From Polynucleobacter sp. Tro8-14-1 (lineage in GTDB: Bacteria > Pseudomonadota > Gammaproteobacteria > Burkholderiales > Burkholderiaceae): 64,000 bases of DNA. Shown here in pieces: positions 21,446-30,436 of the stretch. The stretch spans positions 186,001-250,000 of the forward strand of contig NZ_JACVPX010000002.1 in NCBI RefSeq assembly GCF_018881655.1, read 5' to 3'. A program made the position numbers and the translations under genes. A model generated the notes under the pieces. The model was not told the DNA's origin. It saw nothing but the letters and a program-made list of their open reading frames with translations, and searched no databases. Every line of letters begins with the position of its first letter. The stretch's first letter is position 1.

Positions 21446-21475
21446 AAATCAAATCCACCTTCTGGTGGTTTTGAT
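21446..21475 (+). terminator. terminator behind R10
   Basis: AAATCAAATCCACC pairs with GGTGGTTTTGATTT around TTCT, one mismatch, longer than the type A hairpin. Confidence 0.82.
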
Positions 21476-21731
21476 TTGGTTGTCCAGAAAGATTAAATAC
21501 AAAACTATAGGAAATGGAGATTTGGCGATTGTTAGCCGTAAGTTTGAAAGCAGAAAACTTCTTACTTATCGCATCCTCTAATGTCTGCTTGACCATCCCT
21601 AGGATCACTTTATAGAATTAAATTCAATAGGAGCGTTCTACAGCACACATAGCGACTTGCCCGAATTAATTCTCTAATTAATAAGTAGAGATATATGCCA
21701 ATATTTCATAAATACTTGTTAGCATGGGCAA

Positions 21732-22628
21732 ATGGATAAAGAAATAGAAGATCACGAATCAGAAACACCTGCGAAACAAAAGGCTGCGAAGAAAAGCACC
21801 CTCGTTAGTGTCATTATAAATATCGGCCTGACAGTTTCTCAAGTATTTGCGGGTATTGTGTCTGGCTCTCAGGGCTTGATTGCGGATGGTATTCACTCCG
21901 CGACAGATTTAGTTGCTGACTTTGTCGTGCTCTTTGCTAATCACCATAGCGCCAAAGATGCAGATGAAGATCACCGCTATGGTCATCAACGATATGAAAC
22001 TGCAGCCTCTCTATTTTTAGGAATCTCATTATTAGCTGTTGGTGCTGGCATGCTCTTTAAGGCTGGAGAAAAGATCATTGATCCAGTGCCAGCTGGACAA
22101 ATTCAAATCCTAGCTTTGTATGTTGCGTTGGCCTCTTTGGTCGCAAAGGAGATACTTTTTAGATACATGTTGGTAGTAGCTCAGCGTGTGCGATCTTCTA
22201 TGTTGGTAGCCAATGCTTGGCACGCGAGATCTGATGCAGCCTCTTCACTAGTCGTTTCTATCGGTATTGTTGGTGCTTTATTTGGGCACCCAATCTTTGA
22301 CGCTATTGGCGCCTTGGTGGTTGGCTTAATGGTGGCAAAAATGGGTTGGAAGTTTGGTTGGGATGCCCTGCATGACCTGATGGACAGGGCGGTATCAGAA
22401 GAAGAGCATCGTCAAATAGAGGACATTATCAAATCTACTGATGGCGTTAGAGGTTTTCATGATCTGCGTACTCGCAAGATGGGTGATATGATTTTGGTAG
22501 ATGTCCATATCGATGTGGATGCCAATGCCACCGTCAAGGTGGGGCACGACATTGCCCTAAACGCGGGTAATGAAATCAAGAAGCAATTGCCGGTACTCAA
22601 TGTCATGACGCATATAGATCCTGTATAG
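21732..22628 (+). CDS. cation diffusion facilitator transporter
   Basis: 298 residues. Six membrane helices with metal-site motifs HSATDLVADF (helix 2) and HARSDAASS (helix 5), then a cytoplasmic ferredoxin-like domain with HDLRTRKMGD and VDVHIDVD. FieF/MamM-type efflux of divalent metal (Zn, Fe or Mn) in exchange for protons. It starts behind a 250-bp gap after the array and is followed by the broken SbtA gene. Confidence 0.88.
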   Translation: MDKEIEDHESETPAKQKAAKKSTLVSVIINIGLTVSQVFAGIVSGSQGLIADGIHSATDLVADFVVLFANHHSAKDADEDHRYGHQRYETAASLFLGISLLAVGAGMLFKAGEKIIDPVPAGQIQILALYVALASLVAKEILFRYMLVVAQRVRSSMLVANAWHARSDAASSLVVSIGIVGALFGHPIFDAIGALVVGLMVAKMGWKFGWDALHDLMDRAVSEEEHRQIEDIIKSTDGVRGFHDLRTRKMGDMILVDVHIDVDANATVKVGHDIALNAGNEIKKQLPVLNVMTHIDPV

Positions 22629-22684
22629 CCCTCAGGCACTGTGGGGCTAATACAAGAACTTCTAAAATTACCTAAGATCTTGGT

Positions 22685-23498
22685 ATGAATAATTTCCTAA
22701 ATCCAGTAATTCTCTTTTTTGTCTTTGGCGCTTGGGCTCGCGGTATTTTTAGCAATCCTCATTCCTCTCATGGGATATGTGGTTTTAAGAAGCAGACTCA
22801 ATAACTATGATGCAGCTGCCATTGCGGCTACTTATGGTTCTATTAGCGCTGTAACGTTTATTACTGCGACACAAGCGCTTGATCAGTATGGCATTGCGTT
22901 TGGTGGACACATGGCGGCCGCAATGGCCTTGATGGAGTCGCCGGCAATCATTCTGGCAATTTTGTTGGCGAATAAAGCGAGGTCATCAGCTACTAATTCG
23001 ACACAGTCCGCAGGCATCTCAAAGATTCTTCATGAGTCATTTACTGATGGTGCGCAGCTACTGCTTTTGGGCTCGATGATGGTTGGCTTAGTCAGTGGCG
23101 ACAGCGGGCAAAAAATAATGGCTCCATTTTCAATCGATTTGTTCAAGGGAATGCTGGCCTTCTTTTTGCTCGATATGGGTTTGATGGCAGCTAAGAACTT
23201 TGAGGGATTAAAAGGTAAGCCAACCATTATTTTGCTTTATGCAATCGGCGCCCCCTTGGTTCATGCCTCTATTGCATTAGTACTTTGCAAGTTATTCGGC
23301 TTGCCATTGGGTGATACCGTCTTATTGATGGTGCTTGCCGCCAGCGCTTCTTATATTGCGGTTCCTGCAGTGTTAAGGCATGCGCTTCCAGAAGTAAACC
23401 CCGCCTTATATATGGGCATGTCATTAGGAATTACTTTCCCCTTCAATATCATTTTGGGGATACCGCTTTACGCTTATATTGCGGGTCTAACTTACTAG
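22685..23498 (+). pseudogene. broken SbtA-like bicarbonate transporter
   Basis: ATG 22685 opens MNNFLNPVILFFVFG, which matches the first 15 residues of the intact SbtA at 14638-15597. The next 47 or so residues of that protein are missing, and the frame shifts: the first frame stops at 22802-22804, while the homologous remainder (LGLAVFLAILIPL onward, 255 residues to 23498) continues in another frame with only a TTG near 22719 as start. An internal deletion of about 140 bp explains this. The remaining core (AAIAATYGSISAVTF, ASASYIAVPAVLRHALPE) is well kept, so the loss is recent. A TTG-started shortened protein lacking the first helices is possible but unlikely to transport. Confidence 0.82.
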
Positions 23499-23563
23499 AT
23501 AGGGCCGGTTGACTCTGTCCTGACCGGGATTAGAATGGCTCATAACCAGCGGGAGATGAAGCG

Positions 23564-23995
23564 ATGAGTTCTAAAAAATGGGTAGTTGGAGCGCTATTTA
23601 GCGCTTCTGTAGTTTCTTTGGCTGGTGCTGCTATCCCTGAGCCACCAAATCCTTTGGCTAATATCAACCTCACCTTTGATCAGCGCTTTGAACAAATGAA
23701 GCAAATAGATGCCGCATTGCTGAAAGCAACACCAGAAGAGCGAAAAGCATATTGGCATCAGAGGCGCGAACAAATGAAGGCCTTAAGCCCCGAAGATCGC
23801 AAGCTAGTTCAGGAAAAAATGAAGGCACAATGGCAATCCATTACTCCTGAACAAAAAGAAAAAATGAAAGCCGAGAGAAAAGCGTTCTTTGATGGGTTAA
23901 CACCAAAAGAACAGGCAGAAATGAGGGCCCGAAGAGCCAAATGGGAAAATATGAGCCCTGAAGAAAAGCAGAAGTGGTTCAAGCAACCAGGCTAG
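23564..23995 (+). CDS. DUF3106-like periplasmic protein
   Basis: 143 residues with an N-terminal signal (SKKWVVGALFSASVVSLAGAA). The rest is very charged and helical with repeated units of the form TPEERK-YWHQRREQMKALSPEDR, recurring every 20 or so residues (LSPED, ITPEQ, LTPKE, MSPEE). This matches the DUF3106 group and resembles Spy/CpxP-style helical repeats. Periplasmic, function unknown. GGGAGATGAAGCG is the ribosome site. Confidence 0.78.
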   Translation: MSSKKWVVGALFSASVVSLAGAAIPEPPNPLANINLTFDQRFEQMKQIDAALLKATPEERKAYWHQRREQMKALSPEDRKLVQEKMKAQWQSITPEQKEKMKAERKAFFDGLTPKEQAEMRARRAKWENMSPEEKQKWFKQPG

Positions 23996-24020
23996 ACTTG
24001 GTATTCTCGCCCCTACTTTA

Positions 24021-24704
24021 ATGAGCGACTTTATTGGATTTAGTCCTAAGGCTTTCAAATTTCTTGAAGAGCTTACCGACAATCAAACTAGAGTTTGGTT
24101 TTCTGAGCATCGCTCGGAATATGAAGAGTTTGTACGCGAACCCATGAAGCACTTTACAGATGAATTGTCTGAGAGTCTCGCAAATAAAGATATACCGTTG
24201 TGGGGCGATCCCAAAAAATCCCTCTTTAGAATTAATCGAGATGCTCGGTTTTCAAAAGCAAAGCATCCTTACAACATGCACGCCAGTGGGCTCTTTACGA
24301 GAACTGGCGACAAGCACTCTCCCGGCGTTTTGTATTTTCGTTTAGACCCCTTAGGCAGTAGATGTGCTGCGGGTTATTTACAGCCAGAAGCCCACAATCT
24401 AAAAAAGCTCAGACAGGGAATTTTAGATAACCCTAAGGCTTGGCTTTCGCTTGAGAAGTCTTTAAAAAGAAAAGGCTATGAGCTGGATTATTCCAACACA
24501 TTGGCCCGCATTCCGAGGGGCTTTAATGATGTCCCGCCAGAGGTTGAACGAGCAATCAAACTCAAAGGCTGGATTATTAGAAAGCAGTTGCCCAGATCAA
24601 CGATTTGCTCGAAAGAGTTAATTAAAGAGATCACTGGTTTCGCTAAAGATATGCTTCCCCTTCTCAGTTTTGGGTGGCATGCGTTGGCTAAATTTTCTGA
24701 TTAA
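24021..24704 (+). CDS. DUF2461 / TIGR02453 family protein
   Basis: 227 residues. FSPKAFKFLEEL, WFSEHRSEYEEFVREP and RINRDARFSKAKHPYNMH are the family's signatures, as is YLQPEAHNLKKLRQGI. Soluble, widely conserved in bacteria, function unknown. It is close to the DUF3106 gene and just ahead of the haloacid dehalogenase gene, but nothing shows a shared role. Confidence 0.85.
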   Translation: MSDFIGFSPKAFKFLEELTDNQTRVWFSEHRSEYEEFVREPMKHFTDELSESLANKDIPLWGDPKKSLFRINRDARFSKAKHPYNMHASGLFTRTGDKHSPGVLYFRLDPLGSRCAAGYLQPEAHNLKKLRQGILDNPKAWLSLEKSLKRKGYELDYSNTLARIPRGFNDVPPEVERAIKLKGWIIRKQLPRSTICSKELIKEITGFAKDMLPLLSFGWHALAKFSD

Positions 24705-24741
24705 ATGACAATAGAAATTCATACTAGAAAGCAAGAAACGC

Positions 24742-25425
24742 ATGTATAAGCTAATCGCTTTTGATGCCTATGGCACATTATTTGATGTGTATTCCATGGG
24801 GCAGTTGGCAGAAGAATTATTTCCGGGTCATGGGAAGGCCTTTGCTTTAATGTGGCGCGATCGCCAAATTGAATACACCCGCTTGGTAACGATGAGTGAC
24901 CCCAATCCCAATGGGAGTAAGCACTATCTCCCGTTTTGGGAGTTAACCATTCGCTCATTGCGGTATGTCTGTAAGCGTATGAACCTAAATCTCACCCCTG
25001 ATTATGAGGGGCGGTTGATGGACCAGTATGCCAAGCTCACTGGCTTTGAAGATAGTCTTAATGTCCTCAAAACAATAAAACAGAAAGGAATATCTACTGC
25101 GATTTTGTCTAACGGCAGCAGAGAAATGTTGGCAACCGTAGTTGAGAGTAATAGCTTGAAGCCTTACCTGGATAAAGTTGTCACTATCGAGGATGTGCGC
25201 TTATTTAAAACGGCCCCACAGGCCTATGAATTGCTATTAAAGGCATTTCCTGTCAAGAAGGAAGAAATTCTCTTTGTATCGAGCAATGCTTGGGATGCTT
25301 TAGCTGCAAAGTGGTATGGCTTTGATGTATTTTGGGTCAATCGTCTTGGCCACCCTTTTGAAGAGATTGGTGAAAAGCCAAACTATGAAGGCAATTCTTT
25401 AAGCAAGGTATTAGAAATTATCTAA
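24742..25425 (+). CDS. type II haloacid dehalogenase-like hydrolase
   Basis: 227 residues of the HAD superfamily. Motif I FDAYGTLFD (nucleophile Asp near 8), motif II LSNGSREM, and motif III around VTIEDVRLFKTAPQAY, with SSNAWDALAAKWYGFDVFWVNR late, match L-2-haloacid dehalogenases. Such enzymes hydrolyse 2-haloacids, with inversion, to 2-hydroxyacids, though many homologues act on other substrates. AAGAAACGC precedes the ATG. Followed 10 bp later by a MAPEG gene. Confidence 0.85.
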   Translation: MYKLIAFDAYGTLFDVYSMGQLAEELFPGHGKAFALMWRDRQIEYTRLVTMSDPNPNGSKHYLPFWELTIRSLRYVCKRMNLNLTPDYEGRLMDQYAKLTGFEDSLNVLKTIKQKGISTAILSNGSREMLATVVESNSLKPYLDKVVTIEDVRLFKTAPQAYELLLKAFPVKKEEILFVSSNAWDALAAKWYGFDVFWVNRLGHPFEEIGEKPNYEGNSLSKVLEII

Positions 25426-25435
25426 GGAGATATGA

Positions 25436-25834
25436 ATGCTTTTAATTACATCAATCATTGTCGCCATCCTAACAATCATTTTTATCAAACTCTCTTTTGC
25501 GGTCATTGGCTTAAGAAGAAAAAATAAGGTTGGTCTAGGAAGTGGTGGTCACGAAGATCTTGAGAGGGCTATTCGTACCCAGGCAAATTTTGCTGAATAC
25601 ATTCCTTTGGGAGTTATCTTAATTGCTTGTCTTGAGTTAAATGGCGCCCCCTGGTGGTTGGTGGCTATTCCAGGCGTCTCACTCATCATTGGGCGTTTGA
25701 TTCATGCAAAAGGCATGAATACTCCACCGCCAGATTTCAGCAAGCGCGTGCTTGGAATGAAATTTACTTTTTTTACGCTGATTGCATTAGTGGCCTTGAA
25801 CTTGGCATGGTCTCTCTACAGGCTCGCCGTTTAA
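25436..25834 (+). CDS. MAPEG-family membrane protein
   Basis: 132 residues with four membrane helices. GSGGHEDLERAIRTQANFAEYIPL is the conserved cytoplasmic loop of MAPEG proteins (glutathione-linked membrane enzymes). AAGGAGATATG gives a good ribosome site. Co-directional with the dehalogenase upstream, so the pair may serve detoxification, which is inference. Confidence 0.85.
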   Translation: MLLITSIIVAILTIIFIKLSFAVIGLRRKNKVGLGSGGHEDLERAIRTQANFAEYIPLGVILIACLELNGAPWWLVAIPGVSLIIGRLIHAKGMNTPPPDFSKRVLGMKFTFFTLIALVALNLAWSLYRLAV

Positions 25835-25889
25835 ATGATTCTTTGCTGTTAGGGCCTGCTATAAATCGAGCATTACTTATGGAAACTAT

Positions 25890-26993
25890 ATGACTACACC
25901 ATCACGCCGTAATTTCTTAAAAACTTCCGCTGCTGGCATCGCCGCAGTTGCCAGTACGCAAGCTCTAGCCCAGGCCCAAAATTTGTCACCAAAAACCATC
26001 GCCGAAGTTGAGGCCTTGGCAGCTAAAAAAGATGTTGAATCTACAGCGAGTTGGAATGATGGTTTGGTTCATCCAGCTCCATTTAAGAATCCGTTTGCGC
26101 AAGGTAAGGAGCGAGGTTTAGCGTTGGGCGGTGGTGGAACTCCATTAATTGCTTGGTATGCCGGGTACTGCAACGCACTGAAGAAGGCTGGTATAGATTT
26201 AAGCAGTGCAGATGTAGTGGTCGGCACTTCTGCGGGTTCAATATTTGGTGCAATGCTGACATCTGGGCACTTGTGGCGCCTTGTGGATGAGATAGATCTT
26301 TTTGCCGATTTCCCAAAATTGCTTGCAGAAATGATGCCCGCATTGAAATTTAATGCTTCTCAATTAAGAGCGCAGCGTGCCGAGCTGACGGTGCGTGATG
26401 GATCTCTTGCATCTATTCAGCGCATCGGCAAAGCTGCGATGGCCTCATTTAATCCTGATGGTGTAGCCGATCACTACAAGGTAGTGAAGAAACTACTAAC
26501 GGCTTCTGCTTGGCCTTCAGATGGAATGTTTACTACGGCTATTGATTGCTTTACGGGGCAGCGTATTGTTTTATCAAAAGCCGATAATGTTCCTATTAAC
26601 GTTGCTTGTGCCGCAAGCTCTTCAGCACCAGGCCAGGTTGGCCCTACATTTATAAAAGATAGGTTATGTATGGATGGCGGCATGAGCCAGAGTAGCACGC
26701 ATAGCGATGTTATTGCCGGCGTTAAACGAGCCATTGTGATTTCTTTAGGCGATGGAACGATCAACGAGCAAAAGCAGGGATTGCGTTTGTCTTCTCTGCC
26801 CAATACGATTAATCAAGAGGTGAAAGATTTAGAGGGCGGTGGCACAAAGACCAAACATATTGTTGTTGGCCTTCCGCCTGGTTTATCTAAGGTGGAGAAT
26901 CTTCTTGATCCAAAATGGATTGCACCCTATTTGAAGTATGGAAATGATAGGGGTGTTGCTGATGTAGCAATGATGAAAGCATTTTGGGCTTAA
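25890..26993 (+). CDS. Tat-exported patatin-like phospholipase
   Basis: 367 residues. The N-terminus has a twin-arginine signal (SRRNFLKTSAAGIAAVASTQALAQA). The patatin domain shows the oxyanion glycine-rich loop LGGGGTPL near 77, nucleophile elbow GTSAGS (Ser near 114) and the DGG motif (Asp near 260) of the Ser-Asp dyad. Family members cleave acyl chains from lipids. Export suggests a periplasmic or secreted role. Confidence 0.88.
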   Translation: MTTPSRRNFLKTSAAGIAAVASTQALAQAQNLSPKTIAEVEALAAKKDVESTASWNDGLVHPAPFKNPFAQGKERGLALGGGGTPLIAWYAGYCNALKKAGIDLSSADVVVGTSAGSIFGAMLTSGHLWRLVDEIDLFADFPKLLAEMMPALKFNASQLRAQRAELTVRDGSLASIQRIGKAAMASFNPDGVADHYKVVKKLLTASAWPSDGMFTTAIDCFTGQRIVLSKADNVPINVACAASSSAPGQVGPTFIKDRLCMDGGMSQSSTHSDVIAGVKRAIVISLGDGTINEQKQGLRLSSLPNTINQEVKDLEGGGTKTKHIVVGLPPGLSKVENLLDPKWIAPYLKYGNDRGVADVAMMKAFWA

Positions 26994-27038
26994 TGAAAAA
27001 TTATTTATAAAACTGTATTTCAATTAAGGTATTGCAAT

Positions 27039-27194
27039 ATGAAGAAAATATTCCTAGCTTTGACTGTGACTTTATTTGCTCTGGTCTTGAGCGGTTGTCT
27101 TGCTAGCACTACCTCTCCAGACGGAGTGAATTGTGACTTTAGTCAAGGCAAGCCTATGTGGGAAATGCCTTTAGATTGTCAGGGCGGACGTTAA
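27039..27194 (+). CDS. 51-residue small lipoprotein
   Basis: Signal peptide MKKIFLALTVTLFALVL and lipobox LSGC (Cys20), with a short mature part holding two further Cys (VNCDFSQGKPMWEMPLDCQGG). Likely membrane-anchored periplasmic peptide, possibly with one disulfide. The strong lipobox makes it credible despite its size. No family recognised. Confidence 0.7.
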   Translation: MKKIFLALTVTLFALVLSGCLASTTSPDGVNCDFSQGKPMWEMPLDCQGGR

Positions 27195-27223
27195 CCCTTT
27201 TTTAAATTTAATCGAGATCTATA

Positions 27224-27961
27224 GTGTTGCCTGATTTAGTTCTTCAAGCCTTGGTACTGGGCTCATTGGGCCTAGCTGCTGGAGTTTTAGGAGGCGTCAT
27301 TGGTTTTGGCACAACGATCATCCTGATGCCTGCCTTGGTCTATTTTTATGGCCCCATTCAGGCAATTCCGGTTATTGCTTTGGTTGCCACCGTAGCTAAT
27401 CTCTCTCGTATTTTTTTGTGGTGGAGCGTGATTCAATGGCGCGTTTGTTTTGTCTATAGCCTAGCTGCAATACCGTTCACGATATTAGGGGTGAATACTC
27501 TTGTTCAACTTAATGAGCGATTAATAGAAATTACTCTAGGAATATTTTTAATCCTATTGATACCGATTCGTCGCTGGATGCGCAATCAAAATTTTTATCT
27601 AAAACTTTGGCAGATGGCCTTGGTTGGCGCTGTAATTGGGTATTTGACTGGGATTGTTGCGACTACTGGAGCTATCAACACCCCCTTCTTTTTAGCCTAC
27701 GGCCTCACCAAGGGTGCCTTCTTGGGAACAGAGGCGGCCAGCACCTTATCTATTCTGTTTACCAAGGGCATTACATTTCATCAACTAGGCTTTCTCAATG
27801 CCACCATAATCATTCAGGGGCTACTTATTGGTAGCTGCGTTTTGGTCGGCTCCATTTTTTCTAAGAAGATTGTTTTGGCATTGCCAGAAAAGAAATTTTT
27901 ATTACTGATGGAGCTGGTGATGTTAATTTCAGGCTTTTCCATTCTTGCCATGTCTTTCTAA
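27224..27961 (+). CDS. TauE/SafE-family permease
   Basis: 245 residues, about eight membrane helices in two halves; start is GTG 27224 or TTG 27227. GVLGGVIGFGTTIILMPAL and the second GYLTGIVATTGAINTPFF repeat are the TauE/SafE hallmarks. These proteins move sulfonates, sulfite or other organic anions across the inner membrane. Substrate cannot be assigned. Confidence 0.83.
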   Translation: MLPDLVLQALVLGSLGLAAGVLGGVIGFGTTIILMPALVYFYGPIQAIPVIALVATVANLSRIFLWWSVIQWRVCFVYSLAAIPFTILGVNTLVQLNERLIEITLGIFLILLIPIRRWMRNQNFYLKLWQMALVGAVIGYLTGIVATTGAINTPFFLAYGLTKGAFLGTEAASTLSILFTKGITFHQLGFLNATIIIQGLLIGSCVLVGSIFSKKIVLALPEKKFLLLMELVMLISGFSILAMSF

Positions 27962-27994
27962 AGCCGCCACTTAGAGTTAGTTAACCTCTCCCGC

Positions 27995-28765
27995 TTACTT
28001 AAAGCGATACGCAAGTGCCATAAAGATATTGTCTTGGAATGAGCGATTCATGACGGGACTGTTATTAATTCCGCCACCCATCCATTTGCGTTTACCATAT
28101 ACGTTGATGTACCAGTTATCCACCACTGGAATCTCCACCATGAGTCCCGCTAGAAGATTGTTTGTTGCGGGGGCGCTATAAGCCGCATAACCAGTAGCCA
28201 TCGACTCTCCAGGGTTGATGCCATAGTAGTAATTAGCGTATTGACTTGACTGTCGTTCCACACCAATTTGCGGATAGACGGTTACTTTTTTATAGGTTTC
28301 AATTTCGGCGAAGTATAAAAATTCATAGAGCGCCCCTTTTGACTTCCCAAAGTCATGATAGGCATTAACAAAAAATCCTCCGATCGGCGTCTCTTGAAAA
28401 GTTCCCAAGCCAAGTGGTATTGGATCACTTCGATTGATAGAGTTGCCGTTGATTGACGACTTTACTTTGTAGGTATCTAAATTAATTTTTCCAATAACTT
28501 CAAAATAGCCGTAGCCCATCTTGAAAGTCTTAATGCCCACCTCATCTATACGAGCGAAAAAACGCTGATAGTCAAAAAAGGCATAGGGCACAGCCAAAGA
28601 TTGAGTCCCTTCAGTGCCAATATGTAAATTAGTGGTGTAAGCGGCCACACCGATATCGCCAACGATGTGATCCGGAAGCGTATCCGGAATATCATCCATG
28701 GCGTAGGCCGGAAAGCAGACTACAGCAGCAATTAAAAGAGCCGTTATGCGAAAAATCGATTTCAT
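27995..28765 (-). CDS. MipA/OmpV-family outer membrane protein
   Basis: 256 residues with signal peptide (MKSIFRITALLIAAVVCFPAYA). Alternating aromatic and polar strands, glycine-rich turns and the terminal Phe-Lys after a final strand (NIFMALAYRFK) indicate a beta barrel of the MipA/OmpV type. MipA is a scaffold for peptidoglycan enzymes in E. coli; other members sense or bind other ligands. Convergent with the TauE/SafE gene. Confidence 0.75.
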   Translation of the reverse strand: MKSIFRITALLIAAVVCFPAYAMDDIPDTLPDHIVGDIGVAAYTTNLHIGTEGTQSLAVPYAFFDYQRFFARIDEVGIKTFKMGYGYFEVIGKINLDTYKVKSSINGNSINRSDPIPLGLGTFQETPIGGFFVNAYHDFGKSKGALYEFLYFAEIETYKKVTVYPQIGVERQSSQYANYYYGINPGESMATGYAAYSAPATNNLLAGLMVEIPVVDNWYINVYGKRKWMGGGINNSPVMNRSFQDNIFMALAYRFK

Positions 28766-28792
28766 GTAGGCATCATAAGCCCTTGTAGGCCA

Positions 28793-29437
28793 CTAGAGGT
28801 CTAGATTATCTAGAGCCAAATCCTTCAGATGACTTGTATTTGCCCAGCCGTTTACTTTCCATGCAAGCCCATCATGGCTAATCCAGTTGAGGGAGGCATT
28901 GGGCACTGTAACGGTCTTTTCTGCATCCAGAGCTTGATTGCTCGCAATTCTGTACATCATGTCCAATGCGCCTCCATGGCTTACTAATAAAATACTTTTG
29001 CCTGAATGTTGTTCGCAGATTTCCACAAGCGCAGTTTTAATTCGATCTGCAAATTGTCGAATGCTTTCGCCATCACCTAAGTTCTCCTCAATATTTCTGC
29101 TGAGATGAGATTTCCAAAGTTCTGGCTCACGTATCGGGGCTTCATCTGTAGTGAGTCCCTGTAGAGCACCAAGATGACGCTCTCTTAGCCCAGTATTAGG
29201 TATCGCAGAGGTTTCGAATATCTCTTCAATAGCTTGTGCAGTCTTTGCTGCTCGCTGAAGATCGCTTGTATATAGAACATCAAATTGAAGCCCCATATTT
29301 TTAAGGGCACGCGCCATTTGCCCTGCTTGAGCTAATCCTTTGGCATTGAGGCCAATATCAGTGTGGCCTTGAAGGCGGCGTCTGGCATTCCAGTCGGTTT
29401 CACCGTGGCGAACTAAGCAAAATCGAGTAATAGTCAT
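28793..29437 (-). CDS. histidine phosphatase family protein
   Basis: 214 residues. LVRHGETDWN near residue 8 is the RHG catalytic motif; the second His is in LLVSHGGALDMM near 150. Members include phosphoglycerate mutase-like enzymes and small-molecule phosphatases (CobC, GpmB-like). The substrate is not clear. First of three minus-strand genes with a GNAT enzyme and a MOSC protein, 21 and 1 bp apart. Confidence 0.88.
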   Translation of the reverse strand: MTITRFCLVRHGETDWNARRRLQGHTDIGLNAKGLAQAGQMARALKNMGLQFDVLYTSDLQRAAKTAQAIEEIFETSAIPNTGLRERHLGALQGLTTDEAPIREPELWKSHLSRNIEENLGDGESIRQFADRIKTALVEICEQHSGKSILLVSHGGALDMMYRIASNQALDAEKTVTVPNASLNWISHDGLAWKVNGWANTSHLKDLALDNLDL

Positions 29438-29458
29438 ATGGCAATGATAAAGACGGAA

Positions 29459-29854
29459 TTACTTTTTGAGAGTCCAGGCGCGCGGATTGTGTTCAAAGCC
29501 AATATGTCCGTAATATTCATTTGCCTTAGGCGCTGCTAAAAGTACGATCATGCATTCAGGACCAAGGCGCGCTTTGGTTTCCTCAATTAGTTGCTTGCCA
29601 ATTCCAGAGCGTTGATATTTTTCATCAACGGCTAAATCCGCAAGGTAAGCCACATAAGAAAAGTCTGTCAGCGAACGCGAAATACCCACCAAAGATTTGC
29701 CGTCCCATGCGGTAATAGTGAGGTTGGCATTCTTGAGCATTTCCTCAAATGTTTGAACGTTGTGAACAGGGCGTCGCTCCCCAAGGGTGGAGCGCTTGTA
29801 AAGATCGATGGCTTGCTCCACAGTAATAGTGGCGTTGTCGTGATATTGAATCAT
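29459..29854 (-). CDS. GNAT-family N-acetyltransferase
   Basis: 131 residues. The acetyl-CoA loop is YLADLAVDEKYQRSGIGKQLI (Q/RxxGxG/A motif) near residue 80, and YYGHIGFEHNP near the end is usual for small GNAT enzymes. Acceptor unknown. It abuts the MOSC gene at its 5' side with one base between stop and start. Confidence 0.85.
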   Translation of the reverse strand: MIQYHDNATITVEQAIDLYKRSTLGERRPVHNVQTFEEMLKNANLTITAWDGKSLVGISRSLTDFSYVAYLADLAVDEKYQRSGIGKQLIEETKARLGPECMIVLLAAPKANEYYGHIGFEHNPRAWTLKK

Positions 29855-29855
29855 G

Positions 29856-30359
29856 TCATTCCTCTTCCCCTACGAAGAGCCTATCACCCACAGCAAGAGC
29901 TCCAGAATTTAAAACTTCGGCCCGAATGCCGCCGCGCCCTTCAAATGCCTCCATGAAGCTTGGCCTACTCAGTAATTGCGCCGGTCTTTCACAGGGGGTG
30001 CATAGTTCTGTGCCAAGTAGTTGAATGTCACCTAGCTGAAATCGTTGGCCTACGAGCGCATTTAGTTCAGACGCCGTAATTCCTGCAAGTGCAATATTAC
30101 GGCGTGTTTCAGAGCCCTCAAAAGTCGGTTCATCTCCAGCTGTTAGCCAATCATTTGCTGTATTGATAGCAGATAGGGCGATGATACTGACGTGACGCAC
30201 TTTAGTTGGCTCGATGGCTGAATAGGCGCCCGTACCTAGTGCATAACGGTCACCTTCAAGGCCACTGCCAACTATGACTTTGGCAGTGCTGACAGATAGC
30301 ATCTGCTTGCCAGCAGACGCTGCTAGATAGATGGCTTGAATATAGGCATTGAATTTCAT
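29856..30359 (-). CDS. MOSC-domain protein
   Basis: 167 residues. The MOSC fold, homologous to the molybdenum-cofactor sulfurase C-terminus, is supported by GLEGDRYALGTG, ETRRNIALAGI and the Cys-containing TELCTPCERPAQLL near 140. These domains may carry sulfur on Cys or handle sulfur-metal centres. Function here unknown. Confidence 0.83.
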   Translation of the reverse strand: MKFNAYIQAIYLAASAGKQMLSVSTAKVIVGSGLEGDRYALGTGAYSAIEPTKVRHVSIIALSAINTANDWLTAGDEPTFEGSETRRNIALAGITASELNALVGQRFQLGDIQLLGTELCTPCERPAQLLSRPSFMEAFEGRGGIRAEVLNSGALAVGDRLFVGEEE

Positions 30360-30436
30360 AGGGACTATTTACATATTACAACTCATGCTTTGATGATTGT
30401 TAATACAATAAATACAACACAAGACAAAGGGCAACG

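Noticed and set aside
21420-21608. 62-residue minus-strand frame
   Set aside because: Overlaps remnant R10 and a terminator and has no recognisable features.
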